Assembly (NCBI RefSeq): GCF_030316885.1
Contig: NZ_JASZYQ010000005.1
Location: 1 to 64,000 of the forward strand
Direction: 5' to 3'
DNA length: 64,000 bases
Source: Variovorax jilinensis
Lineage (GTDB): Bacteria > Pseudomonadota > Gammaproteobacteria > Burkholderiales > Burkholderiaceae_C
Translations under genes and position numbers: made by a program
Notes under the pieces: model-generated
The model's input: only the letters and a program-made list of their open reading frames with translations
Database searches by the model: none
What the model was told of the DNA's origin: nothing
Shown here: positions 39,951-50,292 of the stretch, in pieces
Layout: each line of letters begins with the position of its first letter
How positions within the stretch are numbered: position 1 is the stretch's first letter

Positions 39951-40186
39951 GCTGACTCCTGTGGATGCGGGGCACGGCAAAAGGACGATGAGCCGCGGAC
40001 TCGTACGAGACAGTCATCCGGGCGCATGCCGAGCGGTGTAGGAAGGCGCCGCCTCCATGACCACGCGTCGACGCACATGGCGCAATCGCCACGAACCACC
40101 GTTGGTCGGGCGAGGGAGGCACCACGGATCTACGCGTCGGTCTCCTACACGGCCCGGAAGGGTCGGCGCCTAGCCTCCCGGTCCTC

Positions 40187-40216
40187 CTCACGAAGACCAC
40201 CCTCACGAAGTCCACC
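40187..40216 (+). repeat. 15-bp tandem repeat abutting the katE start codon
   Basis: CTCACGAAGACCACC (40187-40201) is repeated as CTCACGAAGTCCACC (40202-40216), one mismatch, ending at the base before the katE ATG. No clear ribosome binding site exists apart from the weak GAAG inside each copy. The duplication may alter translation initiation or reflect a recent slippage event. Confidence 0.6.
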
Positions 40217-42643
40217 ATGGCCACCAAAAAGCTCCCCACCCCACCCGCATCAACAATCGATGCCGCCCGCGCCGCTGCCCGCAACACGGACAGCGCACCT
40301 GCCACGCCGCCACCGGCTGACGCCGGCAAGGGCGATGCGCCCACGCAGAAGGCGATCGATACCGGCGCCACGGCCGCTGCCATGCCCTTCAATGCGAACA
40401 AGCCGCTCGAGCATGGCGAGGCCAACGCACGATCGACACCGGTCGGCGCCAGCGTGCGCCCGCCTTCCCGGCTGCCCGGCGCCAGCACGCTGTCTGAGGC
40501 GAACGTGTCGGGCAAGACCGGCACAAGCGCCCGGGATGGCGTCAATGCCACCATCGACACGCTCGACCGCGTGCGGGTCGACGCCAGCGGCCAGGTGCTG
40601 ACCACCAACCAGGGCGTCGCGATCGCGGACAACCAGAATTCGCTGAAGGCCGGCCCGCGCGGGCCGGTGCTGCTCGAGGACTTCATCCTGCGCGAGAAGC
40701 TCACGCACTTCGATCACGAGCGCATTCCCGAGCGCATCGTGCATGCGCGCGGATCGGGCGCTCATGGCTTCTTCGAGTGCTATGAGCCGCTGACGAAGCA
40801 CACGAAGGCGGCGCCTTTCAACGAGGCCGGGAAGATCACGCCGGTCTTCGTCCGCTTTTCGACCGTGGCAGGCGAACGCGGCTCCAAGGACACCGCGCGC
40901 GACGTGCGCGGTTTCGCGGTCAAGTTCTATACCGACGAAGGCAACTGGGACCTGGTCGGCAACAACATGCCCGTCTTCTTCATCCAGGACGCGATGAAGT
41001 TCCCGGATCTCGTGCATGCAGTGAAGCCCGAGCCTCATCATCAGATGCCGCAGGCCGCGAGCGCGCACGACACCTTCTGGGACTTCGTCTCGCTGATGCC
41101 CGAGTCGACCCACATGCTGATGTGGCAGATGTCCGACCGCGCGATCCCGCGCAGCTACCGGATGATGCAGGGCTTCGGGGTCCACACCTTCCGGCTCGTC
41201 AACGACGCGGGTGAATCGGTGTTCGTGAAGTTCCATTGGCAACCCAAGCTCGGCACCCATTCGCTGGTGTGGGAGGAGGCCGTGAAGATCTCGGGCGCCG
41301 ATCCGGACTTCCACCGCCGCGACCTGTGGGAAGCGATCGAGGCCGGCGACTATCCCGAGTGGGAACTGGGCCTGCAGATCTTCACCGAGGAGCAGGCCGA
41401 GCAGTTCAGCTTCGACATCCTGGACGCGACCAAGCTGGTGCCCGAGGAGCTGGTGCCGGTGCAATTGGTCGGGCGCATGGTGCTCAACCGCAACCCGGAC
41501 AACTTCTTCGCCGAGACCGAGCAGGTCGCGTTCTGCACGGCCCACATCGTTCCGGGCCTCGACTTCACGAACGACCCGCTGCTCGCGGGCCGCATCCATT
41601 CGTATGTCGACACGCAGATCAGCCGGCTCGGCGGCCCCAACTTCCACGAGCTGCCGATCAACGCGCCGATCGCGCAGGTGCACAACAACCAGCGCGACGG
41701 CATGCACCGGCAGGCCATCCACCGCGGCCGCGTGGCGTACGAACCCAACTCGCTCGCGGGCGGCTGTCCGTTCCAGGCGGGGGCGGCGCAGGGCTTCGTG
41801 AGCGTCGCGCGCCGCGCGGATGCCAAGGAGAGCGCCGACAAGGTGCGCATCAAGCCCGAGAAGTTTGCCGACCACTACACGCAGGCGCGTCTCTTCTTCG
41901 AAAGCCAGTCGCAGGTGGAGCAGGCGCACATCGGCAATGCCTTCCGCTTCGAGCTGTCGAAGGTCACGGTGCCCGCGATCCGCGAGCGCGTGGTGTCGAT
42001 GCTGCGCAACGCCGCGCCCGACCTGGCGGCACGCCTCGCACAGGATCTCGGCATGGAATTGCCCGATGCGATGCCCAAGGCGCTGGAAAACCCCGCCGCC
42101 CCTGAGGTCGAGAGCTCGCCTGCGCTGTCGCTGCTGGCACGGCCGGGCGACGGCGGTATCCGCACGCGCAAGGTCGCCGTGCTGGTGGCGCACGGCGTGG
42201 AAGGCGCCTCGCTCGGCAAGGTGGTGTCTGCGCTGGTGGCGGCCGGCGCGGTGCCGCGGCTCGTGGGTGCACGCCTGGGAACCTACGTGGGCGCGGGCGG
42301 CGAGAAGTTCGCGGCCGACGCGACGATGGAGAACTCGCCGGGGTTCCTGTTCGATGCCCTGGTCCTGCCGGACGGCGTGGATGCGTTGGCGACGCTGGAC
42401 GAGGATGCCCATACGCTGGAATTCATCCGCGCCCAGTATTGGCACTGCAAGACGATCCTGGCCTTCGGTGCCTCGCAGGCTCTGCTCGACGAGGCCCAGG
42501 TTCCGCTCACGCTGCCTGACGGCTCGACCGATCCGGGGTTGATCCTGGCCGACGCCGCGGATGCCGATCAGGCGGTGGCCGACTTCATCGAGGCGATGGC
42601 CACGCGGCACTTCGGTCGCGAGAATGATCCGCCGGCGCCTTGA
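40217..42643 (+). CDS. katE: Large-subunit (clade 2) catalase, HPII type
   Basis: 808 residues, the length of HPII-type enzymes. The first ~140 residues are a low-complexity extension. The catalase core includes the distal His in [15 protein letters not shown] (~residue 176), Asn in [14 protein letters not shown], and the heme-ligand Tyr in [16 protein letters not shown] (~465). The C-terminal ~150 residues ([12 protein letters not shown]..., [15 protein letters not shown]) form the flavodoxin/DJ-1-like domain of large catalases. It degrades hydrogen peroxide in the cytoplasm. The frame continues to a stop at 42641-42643, 46 bases before paoA. Confidence 0.96.
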   Translation: MATKKLPTPPASTIDAARAAARNTDSAPATPPPADAGKGDAPTQKAIDTGATAAAMPFNANKPLEHGEANARSTPVGASVRPPSRLPGASTLSEANVSGKTGTSARDGVNATIDTLDRVRVDASGQVLTTNQGVAIADNQNSLKAGPRGPVLLEDFILREKLTHFDHERIPERIVHARGSGAHGFFECYEPLTKHTKAAPFNEAGKITPVFVRFSTVAGERGSKDTARDVRGFAVKFYTDEGNWDLVGNNMPVFFIQDAMKFPDLVHAVKPEPHHQMPQAASAHDTFWDFVSLMPESTHMLMWQMSDRAIPRSYRMMQGFGVHTFRLVNDAGESVFVKFHWQPKLGTHSLVWEEAVKISGADPDFHRRDLWEAIEAGDYPEWELGLQIFTEEQAEQFSFDILDATKLVPEELVPVQLVGRMVLNRNPDNFFAETEQVAFCTAHIVPGLDFTNDPLLAGRIHSYVDTQISRLGGPNFHELPINAPIAQVHNNQRDGMHRQAIHRGRVAYEPNSLAGGCPFQAGAAQGFVSVARRADAKESADKVRIKPEKFADHYTQARLFFESQSQVEQAHIGNAFRFELSKVTVPAIRERVVSMLRNAAPDLAARLAQDLGMELPDAMPKALENPAAPEVESSPALSLLARPGDGGIRTRKVAVLVAHGVEGASLGKVVSALVAAGAVPRLVGARLGTYVGAGGEKFAADATMENSPGFLFDALVLPDGVDALATLDEDAHTLEFIRAQYWHCKTILAFGASQALLDEAQVPLTLPDGSTDPGLILADAADADQAVADFIEAMATRHFGRENDPPAP

Positions 42644-42689
42644 GCTCAAAAAAAGCTGCGGCATTGTTCGGCGCGCCAGGAGACCTGCC

Positions 42690-43208
42690 ATGAACCACGA
42701 ATCATCCGGCGGGCCCACGGGCCCGCCGTTGTACCCGGTGAGCCTGCGCATCAATGGCGAGGCCCACGACCTGAATGTGCCCGCATGGGTCACGCTGCTG
42801 GATCTGCTGCGTGACCGACTCGATCTCACGGGCACGAAAAAGGGGTGCGACCATGGGCAGTGCGGCGCCTGCACGGTCCTGGTCGACGGGCGCAGGATCA
42901 ACGCCTGCCTGACGCTCGCCGTCATGCGCAGCGGCAGCGACGTCGTCACGATCGAGGGCCTCGCGCAAGACGGCACGCTGCACGAGATGCAACGGGCCTT
43001 CGTCGAGGCGGACGCACTCCAGTGCGGCTATTGCACGCCGGGTCAGATCTGCTCGGCCGTAGGCCTGGTGCGCGAGGGCGAAGCACACAGCGACGCCGAG
43101 ATCCGCGAACTCATGAGCGGGAACCTCTGTCGCTGCGGCGCCTATCCTCAGATCGTGCGCGCGGTTGGCACCGTGCTGCGCGCCGGGTCTGCGAAGGATG
43201 CGGCGTGA
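42690..43208 (+). CDS. paoA: Aldehyde oxidoreductase [2Fe-2S] subunit
   Basis: 172 residues from the ATG at 42690 (AGGAGA upstream). N-terminal plant-type ferredoxin cluster GCDHGQCGACTVLVDGRRINAC, and C-terminal second cluster QCGYCTPGQI...GNLCRCGAYPQI. Small subunit of a three-subunit molybdenum hydroxylase. No Tat signal is apparent at this start, unlike E. coli PaoA, which is exported; the complex may be cytoplasmic here. It begins the paoABC operon with GTGA overlap to the next gene. Confidence 0.93.
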   Translation: MNHESSGGPTGPPLYPVSLRINGEAHDLNVPAWVTLLDLLRDRLDLTGTKKGCDHGQCGACTVLVDGRRINACLTLAVMRSGSDVVTIEGLAQDGTLHEMQRAFVEADALQCGYCTPGQICSAVGLVREGEAHSDAEIRELMSGNLCRCGAYPQIVRAVGTVLRAGSAKDAA

Positions 43209-44260
43209 ACCCGATCGACTTTCATGCGAGCGTTGACATCGACGACGCCCTGGCGGCCATCGGGCGCGAGGCCGGCAAGCCTCTGCCGGTGCGCTGGATC
43301 GCCGGCGGCACCAACCTGCTGGACTTGATGAAGGCACGGGTCGTGGGCGCGAGCGGGCTGGCCGACATCAACGGACTCCCGCTCACGCAGATTGTCCGGA
43401 GCGAGTCGGGCGGGCTGATGCTGGGCGCGCTGGCGCGCAATGCCGACACCGCCTACGACCCGGTGGTGCGCAAGCACTATCCGTTGATCACGGCCGCAAT
43501 CCTGGCCGGTGCCTCGCCGCAGATCCGCAACATGGCCTCCAACGGAGGCAATCTCCTGCAGCGCACGCGCTGCGTCTATTTCTACGACACCGCGACGCCG
43601 TGCAACAAGCGGGCACCCGGCAGCGGGTGCTCGGCGATCGGCGGCCTCACGCGGCAGCATGCCATCCTCGGGGCGAGCGCGCACTGCATCGCCACGCACC
43701 CGTCGGACCTCTGCATCGCGCTCGCCGCGCTCGAAGCCCGGGTGCACGTGCGCTCTCGCGACGGGCTGCGTGTGATCGCGTTCGCAGATTTCCACCGGCT
43801 TCCGGGGGAACATCCGGAACAGGACACGACCCTGGCGGAAGGCGAGCTCATCACCCACATCGAGCTGCCCGAGGCGGACCGCTTCGTCGCGCACTCGAGC
43901 TATCTCAAGGTGCGGGACCGTGCCTCGTATGCATTCGCGCTGGTGTCCGTGGCCGCCGCGCTGGACCTCGGCGAAGACGGATCCGTGCGCGAGGTCCGCT
44001 TGGCCCTGGGCGGCGTCGCGCACAAGCCCTGGCGCAGGCCTGAGGCCGAAGCCCGGCTGGCCGGGCGGGCGCCGACACAGGAGGCCTTTGGCGAGCTCGC
44101 CGACGCGCTTCTCGCCGAGGCCGAAGGGCAGGGCGGCAACGACTTCAAGATCACCCTGGCGCATCGCGCCATCGTTCGCGCGCTCACCATGGCGCTCGAG
44201 GGCACGCCCAGCAACACGGGGCAGGTCGCGGCCTCGGCATCTCCCGAGGACTACCCATGA
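43205..44260 (+). CDS. paoB: Aldehyde oxidoreductase FAD subunit with Cys motif for an extra [4Fe-4S] cluster
   Basis: 351 residues from a GTG overlapping the paoA stop. FAD-binding region GGTNLLDLMK and ASPQIRNMASNGGNLLQRTRC. The stretch RCVYFYDTATPCNKRAPGSGCSA holds the extra Cys residues that in PaoB-type subunits ligate a [4Fe-4S] cluster not found in ordinary xanthine dehydrogenases, supporting the Pao assignment. Accepts electrons from PaoA clusters. Ends overlapping paoC (ATGA). Confidence 0.93.
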   Translation: MNPIDFHASVDIDDALAAIGREAGKPLPVRWIAGGTNLLDLMKARVVGASGLADINGLPLTQIVRSESGGLMLGALARNADTAYDPVVRKHYPLITAAILAGASPQIRNMASNGGNLLQRTRCVYFYDTATPCNKRAPGSGCSAIGGLTRQHAILGASAHCIATHPSDLCIALAALEARVHVRSRDGLRVIAFADFHRLPGEHPEQDTTLAEGELITHIELPEADRFVAHSSYLKVRDRASYAFALVSVAAALDLGEDGSVREVRLALGGVAHKPWRRPEAEARLAGRAPTQEAFGELADALLAEAEGQGGNDFKITLAHRAIVRALTMALEGTPSNTGQVAASASPEDYP

Positions 44261-46539
44261 CGCGTTCTTCCGCCGCATCCCAAGGACCGATGGCTGAGGC
44301 GGGCACCGGCGCCGTCCATGCCGGGATGTCAGTCTCGCGGGTCGACGGGCGGGCCAAGGTGACGGGCGAAGCGCGCTATGCGGCCGAGTACCCGGCCGCA
44401 GACCTGTGCCACGGCGTCGTCGTCAACAGCACGATCGCCAAGGGCCGAATCACCGGCATCGATGTGCGCGAGGCGATGGCGATCCCGGGTGTGCTGCTCG
44501 TCATCACGCACGAGAACCGCCCGAAGATGCGATCGTTCGGCATCTTCTACAAGGACATGACGGCGCCCGCGGGCGCACCGTTCCGGCCGCTGTACGACGA
44601 CAGGATCGTCTGCAGCGGGCAGCCGGTGGCGCTTGTCGTCGCCGAGACCTTCGAGCTCGCGCGCCATGCAGCCGCGCTGGTGCAGGTGAGCTATGCGGCA
44701 GAGCCGCACGAGACGAACCTGCTCGCGCACATGAACCGCGCCCACGTGCCGAGCCGCCTGAAGGCGGGCTACTCGCCGCCGCCGGCCGAGAAGGGCAACG
44801 CCGCGGCCGCGTTCGCCGATGCGCCCGTGAAGATCGAGGCCGCCTACTACAGCGGCGTCGAGCACCACAACCCGATGGAGCTGTTCGCCTCGACCGTGAT
44901 CCGCGGCGACGATGGCCACCTGACGATCTACGACAAGACGCAGAGCTCGCTCAACAGCCGCTGGTACGTGTCGCAGGTGTTTGGCATCGCGCAGCGCAAG
45001 ATCACGGTGCGCAATCCCTACGTCGGTGGCGCCTTCGGCTCCGGCCTGCGGCCCCAGTACCAGCTGACGCTCGCGGTGATGGCGTCGCTGATGCTCAAGC
45101 GTTCGGCGCGCGTGGTGCTGACGCGGCCCCAAATGTTCACCTTCGGCCATCGGCCCGAGACCGTGCAGCGCATGCAGCTCGCGGCCGAGCGTGACGGCAC
45201 GCTGCGCGCCATCGTCCACGAGGCCGTCGCCGAGACCTCGCGCTTCGAGGACTATGTCGAGGTGGTCGTCAACTGGTCCGGGCAGCTCTATGCCTGCGAC
45301 AACATCCGGATGGGCTACGTGCTGGTCGCGCTCGATCACTACAGCCCGATCGACATGCGCGCGCCGGGTGCCGCGCACGGGGTGCACGCGCTCGAGGTCG
45401 CGATGGACGAGCTGGCGCATGCGCTCGACATGGACCCGCTTGCGCTGCGGCAGAAGAATTACGCGGTGCGCAATCCGATGGACGACCTTCCGTATTCGAC
45501 CAAGGAACTGCTCGCCTGCTATCGGCAGGGGGCCGAGCGTTTCGGTTGGGACCGGCGGCCCGTGGCGCCGCGCTCGATGCGGGAAGGCCACGAACTGATC
45601 GGCTGGGGCATGGCCACGGGCACCTGGGACGCCATGCAGATGACGGCCCGTGCCGGTGCGGTGCTGCATGCGGACGGCACGCTGGTCGTGAGCAGCGCCG
45701 CGAGCGACATCGGCACCGGCACCTACACCGTCATGGCCATGATCGCCGCCGAGGCGATGGGATTGCCCCTGGAGCGCGTGAGCTTCCGGCTCGGCGATTC
45801 GGCGCTGCCGTTCGCACCGATCGAAGGGGGCTCCTCGCATGTCACGACCGTCGGTTCCGCGGTGCAGGGCGTGTGCGAGAAGCTGCAGCGACGGCTCTTC
45901 CGGCTGGCGCGCGCACTGCCGGCCTCGCCGTTCCGCGCCGCGCGTTTCGATCAGGTGTGCTTTGCCGGCGGTGCCATGCAACTGCGCGGCGCGAGCGATG
46001 TAGGCGTGGCCCTCGTCGACCTGCTGGCTGCCGCCGGCAAGGGAAGGATCGAGGCCAAGCACCTGATGCTGCCCAATGTGCTGAACCAGAAGAAGTACCT
46101 TCGCGCCACGCACTCCGCGGTCTTCTGCGAGGTGCGTGTGGACGAGGACCTTGGCACCGTTCGCGTCACCCGCGTGGTCAGTGCGATCGCGGCGGGTCGC
46201 ATCATCAGCGCGAAGACCGCGCACAGCCAGGTCGTCGGCGGCGTCGTCTGGGGCATCAGCCAGGCGCTGCACGAAGAGACGCATGCCGACCATCGATTCG
46301 GCCGGTTCATGAACCACGATCTCTCGGAGTATCACGTCGCCGTGAATGCCGACATTCATGACATCGACGTCATCTTCGTCGAGGAAGACGATCGCGTGGT
46401 CAGTCGGCTGGGCGCCAAGGGCGTCGGCGAGATCGGAATCGTCGGCGTGTCCGCCGCGATCGCGAACGCGATCTTCCACGCCACCGGCCGCCGGGTGCGA
46501 AGCACCCCGATGACGCCCGACAAGGTCATGCGGTCGTAG
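44257..46539 (+). CDS. paoC: Aldehyde oxidoreductase molybdenum-binding subunit
   Basis: 760 residues (ATG 44257; ATG 44290 would give a conventional start at MAEAG). Xanthine-oxidase-family large subunit: substrate channel and Moco segments VGGAFGSGLRPQYQ, APGAAHGVHALEVAMDE, GGSSHVTTVGSAVQG, and the catalytic Glu near the C-terminus in GAKGVGEIGIVGVS. Oxidises aromatic or aliphatic aldehydes to acids. No paoD/XdhC-type cofactor-insertion gene follows directly; one must be encoded elsewhere. Confidence 0.94.
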   Translation: MTRSSAASQGPMAEAGTGAVHAGMSVSRVDGRAKVTGEARYAAEYPAADLCHGVVVNSTIAKGRITGIDVREAMAIPGVLLVITHENRPKMRSFGIFYKDMTAPAGAPFRPLYDDRIVCSGQPVALVVAETFELARHAAALVQVSYAAEPHETNLLAHMNRAHVPSRLKAGYSPPPAEKGNAAAAFADAPVKIEAAYYSGVEHHNPMELFASTVIRGDDGHLTIYDKTQSSLNSRWYVSQVFGIAQRKITVRNPYVGGAFGSGLRPQYQLTLAVMASLMLKRSARVVLTRPQMFTFGHRPETVQRMQLAAERDGTLRAIVHEAVAETSRFEDYVEVVVNWSGQLYACDNIRMGYVLVALDHYSPIDMRAPGAAHGVHALEVAMDELAHALDMDPLALRQKNYAVRNPMDDLPYSTKELLACYRQGAERFGWDRRPVAPRSMREGHELIGWGMATGTWDAMQMTARAGAVLHADGTLVVSSAASDIGTGTYTVMAMIAAEAMGLPLERVSFRLGDSALPFAPIEGGSSHVTTVGSAVQGVCEKLQRRLFRLARALPASPFRAARFDQVCFAGGAMQLRGASDVGVALVDLLAAAGKGRIEAKHLMLPNVLNQKKYLRATHSAVFCEVRVDEDLGTVRVTRVVSAIAAGRIISAKTAHSQVVGGVVWGISQALHEETHADHRFGRFMNHDLSEYHVAVNADIHDIDVIFVEEDDRVVSRLGAKGVGEIGIVGVSAAIANAIFHATGRRVRSTPMTPDKVMRS

Positions 46540-46754
46540 GCTGCGAGATGGCCCGTCGCCGTGCGGTACGCAGGAAGGCCGGCGCGACGGCCTGGCATGC
46601 AAAGGCAGCCTGTGCGGCTCCGAGTTGGCGTGGTGCGCATGGCAGGTAGGCGCGTACCTTCGGGTCGACCCACCGGCCGCCGCGTCGCGCGTTGCTCTAG
46701 ACTTTGAAGGGTTGCGAAGCCTTCGCTTCCCGCAAGTTCTTGAACGCCCGACCC

Positions 46755-49568
46755 ATGCCCAAGCTGCCCGACGCCCACACGCCTGCGCTCGACGGGCCGG
46801 CCTTTCTGGCCGGCAGCGGCGAGATGGCGACCCTGATGCGCGGGAACGACTGGGCTGCCTCGCCGCTCGGAGAGCCCGCGCACTGGCCGCAATCGCTTCG
46901 GACCGTGGTCCGGCTGATGCTCAACACCGGTCACCCGATGTACGTCTGGTGGGGCCCCGAGCTGATCTGCCTCTACAACGATGCCTACCGCGAGTCGATC
47001 GGCCCAGAGCGCCACCCGGATTCGCTGGGCCGTCCGGCGCGCGAGGTCTGGGCCGAGATCTGGGACCTGATCTCGCCGCAGATCGAGCAGGTCATGAACG
47101 GCGGCGGCGCCACCTGGAACGTCGATCACCTCGTGCCCATCACGCGCCACGGTCGGCGCGAAGACGTCTACTGGACCTACAGCTACAGCCCGATCGACGA
47201 GGACGCGGCGCCTGGCGGCGTCGGCGGCGTGCTGGTGGTGTGCACCGAGACCACGCGGCAGGTGCAGGCCACGCGCCAGCTCATCGCCGAACGCGATCGC
47301 TGGGCCTCGATGTTCGCGCAGGCCCCGACCTTCATGGCGCTGCTCGACGGCCCCGAGCATCGCTTCGAGATCGCCAACCCGGCCTATCTGCAGGTGGTGG
47401 GCCAGCGACCGCTGCTCGGCCTGACGGTCGCCGAGGCGCTGCCGGAGGCAGTCGGCCAGGGCTACGTCGCGCTGCTCGATCGCGTGTACGCAAGCGGCGA
47501 GGCCTACTCGGCCACCGGGGCCGTGTTTGCTGCGGCGCCTTCGCCGGGCGGACGCGTGTCCAGGCGGTTGGTCGACTTCGTCTACCAGCCGATCCGCGCG
47601 GCCGACGGCAGCGTGAGCGGCATCTTCGTGCAAGGGGCCGACATCACCGACCGCGCCATGGCGGAGAACGCGCTGCGCGAGAGCGAGTCCCGCTTCCGCT
47701 CGGCGCTGAATGCGGGCCGCATGGGCGCCTGGGAGACCGACTACGAGACCGGCACGCGGACCTGGACACCCGAGGGCATGGCGCTGTTCGGCATCGACCT
47801 GCCCGACGGCCGTGGCCAGGTCGGCGGTCCCGACGATGAATACGCGAGTGCGCTTCATCCCGACTACCGCCACCTGGCGGCCGGCTTTCGCGAGCTCGCG
47901 GACAGGCAGGACTCCTTCGCGGCCGAGTACTGGATCAGGCGGCCGGACGGCACCCGGCTGTGGCTCTCGGGCCGCGGCATGGTGCTCTCGCGCAGCGCGA
48001 ACGGTCGCGCTCACCGGCTGGTCAGCATCATGGCCGACACCACCGAGCGCAAGCTGGCCGAACAGCGCTTGCAGGTCGAGCACGAGCGCCTCGAGCTCGC
48101 GCTCGGCGCCGGCCGCATGGGCGCCTACGACATGCAGCTTCCGGACGGCGTCCTGTGGTGGTCGGCCCAGACCTATCGCCTCTTTGGCGTCAGCGAGCAG
48201 AGCTTCGTGCCGGCGCCCGACAAGGTGCTCGCGCTGTTGCATCCCGACGACCGCGAAGCTTTCTCGCGGGGGCGCGCCGAGTCCTTCGCGCAACGGCGGC
48301 CGTTCGTCCACGAGTTCCGCATCCTTCGGCCCGACGGATCCGAGGCCTGGCTCGGCCATCGCGGACACGCCGAATACGGCGCCGATGGCGTGCCGGTGCG
48401 CAGCTTCGGGATCACGATGGACATCACCGAGCGCAAGCAGGCCGAGCAGGCGCTGCATGACGCGGATCGCCAGAAGGACCGCTTCATCGCGATGCTCGCG
48501 CACGAGCTGCGCAACCCTCTGGCACCCATCCGCAACGCGGTGGGCGTGCTGCGCAAGACCGGCGGTGCCGACGCCGCCATGGCGAGCTGGTGCCACGACG
48601 TCATCGAGCGGCAGGTCGGCCAGATGGCGCATCTGCTCGACGACCTGCTGGACGCCTCGCGCCTGAGCCAGGGCCAGCTGCGGCTGCGGCTCGAGCGCCT
48701 GGCGCTGGCGACCGCGATCGACCGCGCGGTCGAGATCGCGCGGCCTGCGATCGATGCCGCGGGCCACACGTTCTCGCTGCGGCTTGCGCCCGAGCCCCTG
48801 ATCCTCGACGGCGACCTCACGCGGCTGGCCCAGGTCTTCTCCAACATCCTGATCAATGCCGCGAAGTATACCCCGCGTGGCGGTGCGATCGAGCTGTCCG
48901 TCGAGCGCCATGGCGCCGGCGCGCTGGTGTGCATCGCGGACAACGGCATCGGCCTGGATGCCCGGCACCTCGACCAGATCTTCGAGATGTTCGGCCAGGT
49001 GGAGTCGTCGCTGAATCGCTCCGAAGGCGGCCAGGGCATCGGCCTCGCGCTTGCCAAGGCGCTGGTCGAGATGCACGGCGGAACGATCGCCGCGCTCAGC
49101 GAGGGCCTGGCCCGCGGCAGCCGGTTCGAAGTGCGGTTGCCGCTGGCGGTCGAGCCATCCGCGGCGGCGATGCCAGTGGCGGACCCGCACGCCGATGCCG
49201 GGGCGGAGACCGCCTGGCGCGTGCTGGTGGTCGACGACAGCCGCGACAGCGCCGACACGCTCGCGCTCGCGGTGGAGGCTCTCGGCCACAGCGTCGAGGT
49301 TGCCTATGGCGGCGAGGCCGGATTGGCACGCGCCGAAGTGCTTCGGCCCGACGCGATGCTGCTCGACCTCGGCATGCCCGGCATCGACGGCTACGAGCTG
49401 TGCCGGCGCATCCGCGCCTTGCCCTGGGGCGGCGAGGTCGTGCTGATCGCCCAGACCGGCTGGGGCGGCGAGCGCGACCGCGAGAAGACGCGCGACGCCG
49501 GCTTCGACCACCACGTGGTCAAGCCGGTCGACCTCGGCGTGCTCGATGCGCTGCTGCAGCGGCGCTAG
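46755..49568 (+). CDS. PAS-domain hybrid histidine kinase/receiver
   Basis: 937 residues from the ATG at 46755, chosen over an upstream TTG-type start at 46704; the ribosome binding site is weak. Several PAS/PAC units are recognisable (~40-170, 190-330, 340-450, 460-570), then HisKA (MLAHELRNPLAPIRNAV), HATPase (FSNILINAAKYTPRGG, IADNGIGLDA, GQGIGLALAK) and a C-terminal receiver (VLVVDDSRDSADTLAL, AMLLDLGMPGIDGYEL, KPVDLG). No membrane helices, so a cytoplasmic sensor. Final stop overlaps the convergent gene by 4 bases. The signal is unknown. Confidence 0.93.
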   Translation: MPKLPDAHTPALDGPAFLAGSGEMATLMRGNDWAASPLGEPAHWPQSLRTVVRLMLNTGHPMYVWWGPELICLYNDAYRESIGPERHPDSLGRPAREVWAEIWDLISPQIEQVMNGGGATWNVDHLVPITRHGRREDVYWTYSYSPIDEDAAPGGVGGVLVVCTETTRQVQATRQLIAERDRWASMFAQAPTFMALLDGPEHRFEIANPAYLQVVGQRPLLGLTVAEALPEAVGQGYVALLDRVYASGEAYSATGAVFAAAPSPGGRVSRRLVDFVYQPIRAADGSVSGIFVQGADITDRAMAENALRESESRFRSALNAGRMGAWETDYETGTRTWTPEGMALFGIDLPDGRGQVGGPDDEYASALHPDYRHLAAGFRELADRQDSFAAEYWIRRPDGTRLWLSGRGMVLSRSANGRAHRLVSIMADTTERKLAEQRLQVEHERLELALGAGRMGAYDMQLPDGVLWWSAQTYRLFGVSEQSFVPAPDKVLALLHPDDREAFSRGRAESFAQRRPFVHEFRILRPDGSEAWLGHRGHAEYGADGVPVRSFGITMDITERKQAEQALHDADRQKDRFIAMLAHELRNPLAPIRNAVGVLRKTGGADAAMASWCHDVIERQVGQMAHLLDDLLDASRLSQGQLRLRLERLALATAIDRAVEIARPAIDAAGHTFSLRLAPEPLILDGDLTRLAQVFSNILINAAKYTPRGGAIELSVERHGAGALVCIADNGIGLDARHLDQIFEMFGQVESSLNRSEGGQGIGLALAKALVEMHGGTIAALSEGLARGSRFEVRLPLAVEPSAAAMPVADPHADAGAETAWRVLVVDDSRDSADTLALAVEALGHSVEVAYGGEAGLARAEVLRPDAMLLDLGMPGIDGYELCRRIRALPWGGEVVLIAQTGWGGERDREKTRDAGFDHHVVKPVDLGVLDALLQRR

Positions 49569-50101
49569 CGAATGATCGAGGCGCGCCGGTAGTTGCGCCG
49601 CGCCACGGCGGCATACCACAGCGCAGCGAGCGGCATGCCGACGATGTCGATGAACAGCGACACGTCCGTACCCTTGGCCGGCATCGTGCCCTTGATGATG
49701 CGTGCCGTGTAGGTCAGCGTGGAGCCGGTGAGCACCGGGCTGCGCAGCAGCGCCACCACCTGGCGCAGCTTCTGGCCCTCGACGATCGAGATGTCGGCGC
49801 TCGGCGCGTCGGCCAGGAAGCTCTGCGCCCCCTGCGTCCAGAAAGGCGCAAAAGCCGAGGTGCTCATGTTGCCGGCGATGCGTTCGGGCCGATCGGAAAA
49901 GAACAGAGTGACAGGGCTCACGTCCCTCAGCGCCAGCTTGCCGGTGGTCTTGTCGTAGCTGACGCTGTCGGCCGTCTGCACGAAGAGGAAGTCGGCGAAG
50001 GAGGGGGCCGGCGCGTCCGCGCCCTGCACCAGGCGGGGCGCGAGCGCGGGTGCCGAAGCGAGCAGGGTCGCGGCGCTGACGAAGCTGCGTCGGTTGGCCA
50101 T
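49565..50101 (-). CDS. Secreted conserved protein of unknown function
   Basis: 178 residues from the ATG at 50101 (GAGGAAA upstream). Signal sequence with MANRRSFVSAATLL start and likely cleavage near VQGADA (residue ~28); the twin Arg hints at possible Tat export. The mature part has SFADFLFVQTADSVSYD, DVSPVTLFFSDRPERIAGNMST, and IIKGTMPAKGTDVSLFIDIVGMPL. I have seen this type only as an uncharacterised secreted protein. Convergent with the hybrid kinase (interlocked stops) and divergent from the FUSC-type gene. Confidence 0.8.
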   Translation of the reverse strand: MANRRSFVSAATLLASAPALAPRLVQGADAPAPSFADFLFVQTADSVSYDKTTGKLALRDVSPVTLFFSDRPERIAGNMSTSAFAPFWTQGAQSFLADAPSADISIVEGQKLRQVVALLRSPVLTGSTLTYTARIIKGTMPAKGTDVSLFIDIVGMPLAALWYAAVARRNYRRASIIR

Positions 50102-50292
50102 GGTTTCCTCGGAAGGCGATCGATCGAGAACCGAAGCATGCCGCAGCGCGAAGCGGCGGTCCAGGGGCGCGGCCTTCAGCGGCGAGCCGCGGTGCGCGAG
50201 TTCCCGGTCACGCTGGCCTGGAAACCCGGCACGCCTGCCAGGTTCCTGCATCGGGTGTCGCGCCGATGGCATGCATCGTGCAAGATGCCGCC

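Noticed and set aside
40250..42976. 908-codon minus-strand frame opposite katE
   Set aside because: Antisense shadow of the catalase gene, which has all catalytic residues.
46540..46754. Gene between paoC and the hybrid kinase
   Set aside because: No frame with start signal or recognisable product; a 215-base spacer with no clear promoter.
46356..49619. 1087-codon minus-strand frame opposite the hybrid kinase
   Set aside because: Antisense shadow; low-complexity composition, no motif, and the plus strand encodes clear PAS/HisKA/REC domains.
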